Source: Neurospora tetraspora (taxonomy: Eukaryota > Ascomycota > Sordariomycetes > Sordariales > Sordariaceae). Taken from it: a stretch of DNA of 64,000 bases. Shown piece after piece: positions 35,735 to 44,242 of this stretch; position 1 is the stretch's first letter; each line of letters begins with the position of its first letter. A model generated the notes under the pieces. It ran no database searches. It was not told where the DNA came from and was given only the letters and a program-made list of their open reading frames with translations. Position numbers and translations under genes: made by a program. The DNA lies in assembly GCF_033439725.1 (NCBI RefSeq), contig NW_026944388.1, positions 2,914,001-2,978,000 on the forward strand. Reading direction: 5' to 3'.

Positions 35735-36255
35735 TAAATAAAAGACGGTATCAATGTTAATAATAGAAGTAGAACTCTTTTCTATTTTAAATATAATAAA
35801 GGAAGCTATTATTATTATACGTTTATATAGGGAAATTAATATTTCCTTTAATAAAGATATCCCCATCATCGGTTATAATAATACCTAAACGGTACGAATA
35901 TTTACTATCGAGGTTATAAAATTAATAACCAAATTTAAATATATCGATATCTATCGTTACTAATTAAAGTAGGAGATTATAAAAGGAAGGATCCACATTA
36001 AATATTTAAAAATAAAGAGGATACTAATTAACGGTCTAACGAAAGTTCTAAGATAATTGGAGCATAAGAAGTTTTGCGAACTAATAGGAATAGCGAATAC
36101 ACCAACTTATAAAGAGATGGGGATAAATAAGGAATTTCCGGATAATATTCTAAAGGATATTCACAATTTGGCTAGAGAAATTAACGTACTAAAAGAGAAA
36201 CTCTATAAATAGCTTCACTTTTACCCTATTTAGAAAGTTTACAAGTAAAGGAGTA

Positions 36256-36425
36256 TATCAGATTCAAGGGTAGTTTTAGCCATACTATATAGAGGTTAGC
36301 GCTCCAGCTACCTAATATTACTTGATTTCTGAGCATATTTGGGTTACCCCAACACCTCCTATACCTTCTGGGCGAGTCAGTCATACACTCTTTAATCAAT
36401 CAATTCTGCACCATCAAATTTAACA
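36256..36425 (+). repeat. 3' LTR of the copia element
   Basis: 170 bp, collinear with the 5' LTR. It starts TATCAGATT (TG mutated to TA) and ends AATTTAACA. A purine-rich tract (AAGTAAAGGAG) directly precedes it and may be the polypurine tract. Confidence 0.92.
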
Positions 36426-36430
36426 AAATA

Positions 36431-36903
36431 CTACTAGGGGGTCTCCTTTGTCTCTGCCTTTGTATGTGATATCCACTGGAGGAGCAGTATCCAGGTCCAA
36501 GAAATTGGCCCAAAAGGGAATAGCACCTCGCAACAAAACTCCCTCTAAAATACCTCCCAACATCTCCATTCTAACAATTATTTAAGTTTTTTCACTTTTT
36601 AATAAGGAAACTACTAGAAAAAAACTCATTGACATGCTCACGCAGTGCTGAATATTTATTTTCGCAACTCAGCTAGCTCCAAAAGGGGGCTTTTTGGGTG
36701 CATTACTACATTCTAGGTTGCAGAGCGAAAATGTTGAAGGGACATGTTAGAAAACGATAAACGGCTAGAGAATTTCCATTTTGGGCCAGTTTTTTGGACC
36801 TGGATAACGACCCCCATCCACTGAAGGAGAGGTCGGGAACGAATGATCAACTCTCTTGGCCCATGATCTAGCATATAGCCCGCTGCATGCGCTTTGTAAA
36901 TGC
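36431..36903. other. Unique-looking spacer between two mobile elements
   Basis: About 470 bp of normal composition between the copia element and the next inverted-repeat element. No gene or repeat recognised. Confidence 0.4.
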
Positions 36904-36905
36904 TA

Positions 36906-37476
36906 GCTGGGTAGACTCAAAATGATCCTTGGGTAGACTAAACTTACTTTTTCAGGCGCCCAGCCAATCTCTAGCCCCCAACCGCGCCTATCAACCTTAC
37001 TATCGCTAACTACTATCGCCAACCAAGTGTATTTATACGCGCCCTCTTTTCATGCTACAATTCTTTCGAAGCTATCGTTATCTCCATCGCTATCACTATC
37101 GTTGTTGATGTCGTTGTCGATATCAATATCAATATCAACATTATTATTTTTATCTCTATTGTCTTGGTATTACCCTAAGTGCTAGGTACTTTTAGTAAGC
37201 TAATTACCTTTAGCAGGACGGAGAGGGCGAACTTCCAGCACCATCCCCAGTACTTATACGGTGGGCAGCACTAATAGTGAACGCTTCACGTACAACACCT
37301 GAACTAAGGCGGCGTTTGAGACAGTAGTATAGTAGGCGACAATTGATTAGATTGACGACACTGAATAACTTCATAAACATCGTTTGGTGCCCCCCCGAAG
37401 GTTTTGCGCGGCTCATGGCTGGGCGCCCGAAAAAGTGGGTTTAGTCTACCCAGGGATCATTTCGAGTCTACCCAGC
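36906..37476. mobile_element. Tc1/mariner-like MITE with 61-bp inverted repeats (571 bp)
   Basis: Terminal inverted repeats at 36906-36966 and 37416-37476 match at 56 of 61 positions. The outermost bases read GCTGGGTAGACTC. Each end is bordered by TA (36904-36905 and 37477-37478), the target duplication of Tc1/mariner elements. All five mismatches are transitions in which the left copy has A/T and the right copy G/C, as RIP would produce. The interior has no transposase frame; a (ATCGCT)-like and ATATCA-rich stretch sits near 37080-37150. Confidence 0.87.
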
Positions 37477-37478
37477 TA

Positions 37479-39063
37479 ACCTTTGCGTTGTTGGCAGATT
37501 CTGATCTCGCTGATTGAATTTTTTTTTCATTGATTCCAGTGGATGGATGGAGTGGGAACCGAGTACGCTCGCTGGAACTTCGGATTGGAGCACCTCTGTC
37601 TTCTGGAGCTTCTGAAGAGAGGGTGGTACTCGCACTGGTACGTATCCCTCCGACGTCCAATCGCCGGGATACCGTCGAAAGACCCAGGAGAGGGCCGAAA
37701 GAAGTTCGGAATGTCAGGGTGTCAGGGGGTCCGACTTCACCGGAGGAGGTCGGGTCGGGTCCCTCTTCTCTGAACACAGGCTGGGCTCCATTATGGCGCC
37801 GCTCCGTCCTTGTGGCACCTCGCTGCACCGTCACCCTCTCACAGACACTTTCACCGTTGTGTGATAACAGCCAGAGATCAGCTGTGATCTCGGTGAGCCA
37901 AGCATGGCCAAGAGAACCACGACTCAGGGCATTTGTTTCACCTTTTGAAGAGACGGTAAAGAGGCAGCTTGGCTTCTGTTGTTTAGGAGCCCCGTTCAGA
38001 AGGCCGGACAACGGAGGACTGAACAGAACGGAGGCTGGTAGGGGATGCTGCCCGGTGCCGAGCTCAACAACGGAATGCAACAGACCGGAATGGAGCCAAT
38101 CATGTCCACGCCAATTTCTGACCCTCCCTTCGGGTACCGCAACTGCAGCAAGCAAATGGTACTGTAGCGAGAACAGCCAAAAAGACAGGCTATCCACGGC
38201 TACCGTAGCACCGCCAACCATCCCATGTTTCTTGCGAGGGAGTCCGTGCACGCCCCTATACTGGGCTGTAGTAAATGACTTCGTCATTCTTCGACGATTC
38301 AAGTTTCTGTGTGTCTTGGATTTTGTGCGTGGGTCTTGAAAATCCTGACAACACTTCATGCTATGCTGATGCGTGGCTGTCGGGCCTAAGAGGCAGGGCA
38401 TCACCTCAAATCATTACACCCGCGTTATCCGCAGCGTCAGCCTTGTACTATAGTGACGAAATTGTCATGGAAATGGGACGGAGGTTCTTGGTTGCTAGCC
38501 ATCAGCAGGTTTTGCGCAATTGAGATCTAGGGACCCCCCTTTACGTTTGTTCTCCACAGGACTAGTAGGAACCCCCGCACCCCCGTACAAACAGGAGGCT
38601 ATAGTAAAATCTCTCTACAGGGACTCCCTTCTCTCGGCGGCTTCGCCGTAGACCTTGGGTAACCTTGCAGAGAGACGTTCGATTTTTCTTTTCGCATCTC
38701 CATCTTTTTGGCAAAAAGCTTTGGAAGCTTCATACTGGTGCGCAGATGGAAGCTACTGTACCCCAAAAACAATTTCGCATGAGGTAGGGATGAGTCTGTG
38801 AAATGATTTGCGTTAGGGTCCCACCTACCGTATGCCCAACCAGCAAGACAGTTACCTGCAGAAGGCTTGCAGCTGACTGTTTGCTGATATGGATGGATGG
38901 TAGGGCTTCGTGAACCACAAGCTCACAAGACTCAGACATGTCGGTGTCTGTCATCCCGGAAGGAATTCCCCTATGCGGCTGTCCGCAGAGAGCAAAAGGG
39001 GGGTTGAGTGTTTGGCTGACATGCAACATCATGAACATTCCGCTTCTTCAGCTTTGGCCTCTC
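37479..39063. other. Spacer with overlapping unassigned open frames on both strands
   Basis: A plus-strand frame (37530-38339, 269 codons) and a minus-strand frame (38404-37457, 315 codons) overlap almost completely. Neither has a recognised domain, signal peptide or conserved motif, and neither is near plausible introns. Their joint openness may only reflect composition. I do not call a gene. Confidence 0.35.
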
Positions 39064-39194
39064 TACGGTGGCCCAAGTGTTGGCTATGCTCAATTGAAAA
39101 AGTTTGGTCAGAAAATGGCCCGTGCCAGCTGCAGGCACTAGATTCACACTAAAGGGTAGCTTCTACAATCCAATGCAACACCCTCTATCGAACT

Positions 39195-39316
39195 AATGAA
39201 GTAATGAAGCAATAAAGCAATGAAGCAATGAAGCAATGAAGCAATGAAGCAATGAAGCAATGAAGCAATGAAGCAATGAAGCAATGAAGCAATGAAGCAA
39301 TGAAGTAATGAAGCAA
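39195..39316. repeat. 8-bp minisatellite (AATGAAGC)n, about 15 copies
   Basis: Near-perfect tandem array of AATGAAGC with a few single-base variants at the edges (AATGAAGT, AATAAAGC). Read on the minus strand it gives a repeating LLHCFIAS peptide, an artefact of the 24-base period. Confidence 0.95.
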
Positions 39317-39390
39317 CCAGAGGCAACGGAAGTCAATTGAAGTCGAAGGGGTGTAATGAGCTGAGACTCTGAGAGTTAATGAGATTTGGG

Positions 39391-39548
39391 AGCCTCGAGG
39401 TTTGCCAAGATTTAGGGTAGCAGTGCAAATGGATCCCCCGGTTCTTCTCCAAATTTTGGTTAGAGAGTGAATGAGAGCCTCGAGGTTTGCCAAGACTTTT
39501 TCAAGGTAGTAGTGCACATAGATCCTTCGCTTCTTCTCCAAATTTTGG
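39391..39548. repeat. Direct duplication with 85-bp period
   Basis: A segment starting AGCCTCGAGGTTTGCCAAGA (39391-39459) recurs at 39476-39548 with small differences, both copies ending CTTCTCCAAATTTTGG. A third partial copy of its middle part lies near 39553-39590. Confidence 0.85.
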
Positions 39549-39622
39549 ACTTTGGGGTAGAGTATCAATGCAAATGGATTTCCCTGTCCCTCTTGCTCTC
39601 TCCGGGCAATAGGAATGAATGA

Positions 39623-39686
39623 GAGTTGATGAGAGGTATAAGAGTTGATGAGAGGTATAAGAGTTGATGGGAGTTGATGGGAGTTG
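39623..39686. repeat. Tandem GAGTTGATG-based repeats
   Basis: Two 19-bp units GAGTTGATGAGAGGTATAA (39623-39660) are followed by two 10-bp units GAGTTGATGG and a partial copy. Confidence 0.9.
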
Positions 39687-39847
39687 TGAATATGATGGAT
39701 AATGTGATGCCTTTAGATGGGGGTGAGTCTTCCAATTTGAGTATGCAAGTGATATGGAGGCGTTGATATAAAAAGGCTGGCAGCTGGGTGCAGCTGAGAG
39801 CTCGAACCAACTTTCAATTGAGCATAGCCAACACTTGGGCCACCGTA

Positions 39848-42839
39848 CCTCTCTAGCGAGCCTATCGTTCGTGGCGTAGCCAAGCTGAAAGTCATATCCT
39901 ACACTCTGCCTATAAGCACCAATCTTACCTCATCTCAACGTCTATAGAGATTATACGCCGGTTTAGAGTACAAGTCAGCTCGATGGCGCCTGTGGACCCC
40001 TATAGATAAAGCTTACGATACTGAGAAAAGTGCATGACACGCTGAGGATACTAGAGGCGAGATAGGCAACGGTGGCCGTACGATGAGGAGCTCTGGGAGG
40101 ATCAAGGAAGAGGATACCAGCGGACAAAAGGGAACTGATACCCGTCTGATGTCCACTTTGACCGTGGGAACTGTCATCATCAGAATTCGGGTTCAGCGAC
40201 CGTAGCGACGTCTTGAGAAAGTTGCCTCCACTCCCCTTCTGGTACGCTTCCCTCTCGCTTGTCCACGCTACGAGCCTACGGCTCCTCTGGGAGGACCTCT
40301 GAATGTGGAGGCTGACTCCGTTATGTTGACGTTTGTTTAATAAACGTTGCATTTGACTTTGGGGGTGGACACCGGCGATGTGACCCTCCGCACCACTACG
40401 TGCTGCGTATACCAAAAACGACCAAGCCGCCGGCCGCTGCTCAACGCTAGCCGGCGTGGGACTGACTCTGACTGTGACAGCCACATTCCGAAGGTGTCGT
40501 TGCTGTCGTCGTTCGTGTTCGTCCAATATTGCCTGTGTTGAAGCGAAAGGATGGATGCGCACAACGCAACCATTGCGGGCACAGTCATCCCGAAGCGCAA
40601 CGCGGCCAATCAGTCAACATTGCGAATAACGTTAGGGGCGGTGTCAGTTGTGTGTTTCGATGGAAAAGACACCCCACGCTCGCTTGACGGGAGAATAAAA
40701 CGAAACACCCGGCTGACCCCGCATTCCGAAAAGGATCGCATGGCCGGAGATTTGGTATCGGATTTTGGTTGAAGACAGATTTGGAAATCCGACGGGAGAT
40801 CAGACAGCACCAGACGATCAGGTTGCGCGACAAGTGTTCCTCAGCCTCTACCGAAACCGCCATGTGGAGGGCCAGGCTGAACTGCCAATCCTCTTCCACC
40901 GACCACCGCTGATCTTCGATAAGCAAGCACCGAATTTTCTCAGAAGTGTGCCATGCGCTCGCCAAGCGCTTCGAAGAGTGGCCAAATCCACGCCTTCGAT
41001 AAGAGCACGTTCCGACAGTTAGGGCGGTGAAGCAAGAAATTGGATCTTGTGTTACCGCACCGGTTGGATGGCGTTGGATGTCAGAGAGATGACTGCTCCC
41101 GTCCAACGGAGTGTGGGAGTGTCACCATCTCGAAAAGAGTCAGGACCCCCAATATCAAAAAGTGACATTCCGAAGGCCCCTATCCATTTCACCTCGGTTC
41201 GTGATGACCTTGAACCCACATTTCCAGTTGTCTTTTGTGACCTCATGTTGCTTCGTTGCTCGGAGGCAACCGAATCAAGTGCCGAACCTAGCGAATTTTC
41301 ACTTTGAGGCGCGAGAAGCAAGCGCTTCTTGGCAGAGCTGTTTCAACAACTTGGAACCGGAAGGCCCATTGGTTGAACTACACGCTACCCATCTGGCCAC
41401 GCCTGACTGTCTCAGGAAGAAGATTTTGATATCGCGGGCCCCGAGACAAACCGGCCCTTTTGCGCGCTTGGCTGTGATAGTCCTTTTCGCAAGGCGACAA
41501 AGTTGGCAGAAGCAGCTTTTCGGCGATGAAGTGGTTGGCAAAGGCATGGGCGGAGACGTTAAGCGTGCGGCTCGCATGGCCTGACTTGTGCATAACACTC
41601 GCATTCATCCGTGCCAAAGCAGGAAAGGTCGGTCTTGTCGGGGGAGGATCAACATGTAGTGTTGCGCATTGCGGGACGAATTTGGTGATTCCCGGTCATT
41701 TTGACTCCCTCTGGTTGGACCCGACCCCTCCTCATTAGCCCTATGGACCCTTGGTGCAATGGCTGCATGAGAATCTCGGTCGTTGTCCGATGGCATGCGA
41801 TTGCGATGGCGTGGATGGACGACAATGAGGGATTAAGATAGACCACGGGGTCCAATGTGCGCTCATCATGGGAATAGCGCTGTGGTTTGTGATATGATAG
41901 TCGTTGTTGTCGGTCCCTTCAATATGGGAGCATGGGCAAGCTCGAGATGCTCGATGACAAGCGTGACCGGCCAGAGGATCATGAGCCCAAGGTTTCAAGC
42001 GCTGACACACCCGGGACGCCTAAACGAGATATCAAGCATTCAGCCCAAACTGAAACGAAGTTTAACTTGCCGGTATTGACCTGCTGAGGTCCTTTTCAGG
42101 TCGCACCGCATACATTATGCCCTTGAGGTTATTTTATGATTTGCAAATTCCGAATGTAGAACAACGTGAAGATGCAGAGAAGGAGGTTGTGAAAGTGATA
42201 AAGGACATGGCAGTTTTGAGATGTGCCGTTGTTGCAATGGTGTTTGGGGAATTTTCATGATACTATTGACAAGGTGCAGGTGAGCCAAAGGCCAGGCAGC
42301 CGTTTTTTGACTTCGCAATACGGAGCCAGTGGGAGCTTGAGTGGTCGGCTTCGCCGTCGCTCTGTTCGGAAGGTGGTTCGTGCTCCGCTGTCGGCGGGAA
42401 CGTGGCATGGGTGTGTCGAACAACGTGGACTTGCTTGGACGAAAGCTTCGATAGACGGATAAAGTTGATTGCCTAATTTCTTGGCGCGCAAAGTGTTAAG
42501 TCGGTGTGTCGTCTCCTTTTTGTTGCATCATCGAAGAACGGGAGTTTCCGCAGAGCCAAGAACCATCCCGACCGTGCCCGACGTCAAGGTTCTGGGGCTT
42601 TGCCAAGCTTTTGGTGCTTCGCTGGAAGAGAAAGCTCCCTCCAGTCTTCGAGGTGCTTGCTGAAGCTCTCAGAAGACGGGCCCCGCACAAACATTATTCC
42701 TTGTTCCCGGATCCCGGCTAAGCGAATTTGAGGTCGGTACTCCATACTAGCATTGGGCCATTGGCAAAACTGCTTGACGACGGAACCACCGATCGCGACA
42801 ACGACGACGGCCTGCCCTCAATTGAGACCGCATATCACC
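39848..42839. other. Gene-poor interval left of atp16
   Basis: Three kilobases of normal composition without a gene I can support. A minus-strand frame at 40562-39975 ends in a hydrophobic stretch (AYLASSILSVSCTFLSIVSFIY), and neighbouring frames at 41106-40585 and 41111-41584 look mildly protein-like. None has a recognised domain, and no intron chain joins them. The final few hundred bases must hold the atp16 promoter. Confidence 0.4.
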
Positions 42840-43702
42840 ATGAACTCCCTCCGTATTGCTCGTGCCGCCCTCCGGGTGCGCCCCACTGCCGTCCGCGCCC
42901 CCCTCCAGCGCAGAGGTTATGCTGAGGCCGTCGCCGACAAGGCATGTTGTTGTTCAAAAAGTCCCAAGCTCCCGTATCGTTATCATAGCTCTAACTGTTG
43001 TCGCATGTCATGTAGATCAAGCTCAGCCTTTCCCTCCCTCACCAGGTACGACTGCGACCCGGTCCGATCGATGCTCGACTACGCCCATCCGATGCCACCT
43101 TGACATGTGCCCGAGAATGCCATCATGGTCCAGCACCAGGCTGACGAGTTATTGCCGCATATAGGCCATCTACAAGTCCCAGGATGTCGTCCAGGTCAAC
43201 ATCCCCGCCGTCTCCGGTGAGATGGGTGTCCTCGCCAACCACGTTCCCTCCATCGAGCAGCTGAAGCCCGGCCTTGTCGAGGTCATCGAGGAGAGCGGCA
43301 GCAACAAGCAGTACTTCCGTACGTCATAGTCCTCCGCAACCGCAACCGTAACCGCAGCGGCAGCAGCAACAACAAATGTCGCCATATCAAAGTACCCTTT
43401 GGGCTTACACGAGATGTTCTAGTTTCCGGTGGCTTCGCCGTTGTCCAGCCCGGCTCCAAGCTCAGCATCAACGCCGTTGAGGGTTACGCCCTTGAGGACT
43501 TCAGCGCCGAGGCCGTCCGCGCTCAGATCGCCGAGGCCCAGAAGATTGTCAGCGGTGGTGGTAGCCAGCAGGACATTGCTGAGGCCCAGGTTGAGCTCGA
43601 GGTAAGTTGGGGAGGCGGATAGTTGGGCGCGGTTTCGCCGTTTTTGTGGTTACTGACAATATGACGTAGGTCCTCGAGTCCCTCCAGGCTGTTCTCAAAT
43701 AG
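42840..43702 (+). CDS. atp16: Mitochondrial F1F0-ATP synthase subunit delta
   Basis: Central-stalk subunit that couples the F1 gamma subunit to the c-ring. Five exons: 42840-42941, 43016-43045, 43165-43318, 43423-43601 and 43670-43702, giving 165 residues. The first 28 or so residues (MNSLRIARAALRVRPTAVRA and on to RRGYA) form a basic, acid-free mitochondrial presequence. The delta/epsilon beta-sandwich follows: KLSLSLPHQ, VQVNIPAVSGEMGVLANHVPSIEQLKPG, SGGFAVVQPGSKLSINAVE. A C-terminal two-helix hairpin ends SLQAVLK. The first intron starts GC rather than GT (GCATGT...GTAG); no GT donor keeps the frame. Exon 2 is only 30 nt. The five-exon split of such a short gene is notable. Confidence 0.94.
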
Positions 43703-44242
43703 ATGTATCATCATCCTTAATCCTACCCTCATTGTAGCATACACCAAGATTCCCTATCTTAGTTAAGGAGAGAACGTCTGAACATGCTGCTTTGAGTGTG
43801 CACAGATATTGCCTATTTAAGGCCACTAGTGATCGGTCATCGTGACTGTCGCGCCTGAAAGAACAGCCGTTTTATTCACTAATCTATAGGAAGGCACGAG
43901 CTTCGCTCACATGAGCAACTTCCGTTTGGCGAAGGGTGAGTGTACCTTACATCCTACAAATTCTTGATCACCGACAACAAACTTCCAACTCCACAACCTC
44001 AACGCCTTACGCCGAATATCACCCTCTCCCTACGTAACCTACGATGAACATTCTTAATCAACCTCTTACCCGACCTGGCGTTCATTTTGTCGCGCTCAGC
44101 AACTGAAAGCGACACAATACGAGACGCCCATTCCTACTCTGCGATACCCTCAGAGCCCGCATAGTCTCATTCTAAAGCTTGTCTCGTTACCACTCTGGCC
44201 TTATCAAAGGCTCAAGACACGACTTCCGCGGCGGTTGATAGT
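43703..44242. other. Intergenic between atp16 and the zinc-ribbon gene
   Basis: About 540 bp, co-directional. It must contain the atp16 terminator and the promoter of the next gene. Nothing specific recognised. Confidence 0.4.

Larger units (their letters stand above)
29870..36240 (+). pseudogene. Remnant gag-pol of the copia element
   Basis: Dead coding region between the LTRs. The gag part (to about 31.2 kb) ends near a Lys/Arg-rich stretch and what may be a lost zinc knuckle at 31150-31210. The protease, integrase, RT and RNase H remnants follow in the same strand, littered with TAA/TAG codons and AT-biased replacements. The RNase H part is split by one nested element at 35222-35734 and probably another at about 34.39-35.10 kb; it resumes in register on both sides. 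Only the degraded state is described here. Confidence 0.85.
29680..36425 (+). mobile_element. RIP-degraded Ty1/copia LTR retrotransposon
   Basis: Full-length element of 6746 bp, including nested insertions, with two 170-bp LTRs. Flanking pentamers AAACA (29675-29679) and AAATA (36426-36430) look like a target-site duplication differing by one C-to-T change. The interior is extremely AT-rich with stops in every frame. Even so, the order of recognisable remnants is protease (about 31475-31560, DSRASIYIF), integrase (about 32100-32450), reverse transcriptase (about 33600-34050, including YYVDNIIFTF), then RNase H (34.1-34.39 kb and again 35.1-35.21 and 35.74-36.15 kb). Protease-integrase-RT-RNase H is the copia order. 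It cannot encode a working protein. It is similar in type to centromeric copia elements reported in Neurospora, but identity with any named element was not tested. Confidence 0.92.
39066..39845. mobile_element. TA-flanked inverted-repeat element filled with minisatellites (780 bp)
   Basis: Perfect 34-bp terminal inverted repeats at 39066-39099 and 39812-39845 begin CGGTGGCCCAAGTGTTGG. Both ends abut TA (39064-39065 and 39846-39847), suggesting a Tc1/mariner-type insertion. Inside are three tandem arrays (listed separately) and no transposase frame, so it is non-autonomous. Perfect repeats and absence of transition decay suggest a recent or RIP-escaped copy. Confidence 0.85.

Noticed and set aside
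37210-37416. 68-codon minus-strand frame in the 571-bp MITE
   Set aside because: Too short and without domain; lies inside a non-autonomous element.
39195-39316. CRISPR-like array
   Set aside because: Unit is 8 bp with no unique spacers; a simple minisatellite in a fungal genome.
39185-39568. Leu/His/Cys/Phe repeat frame on the minus strand
   Set aside because: Direct translation of the 8-bp minisatellite, so not evidence of a protein.
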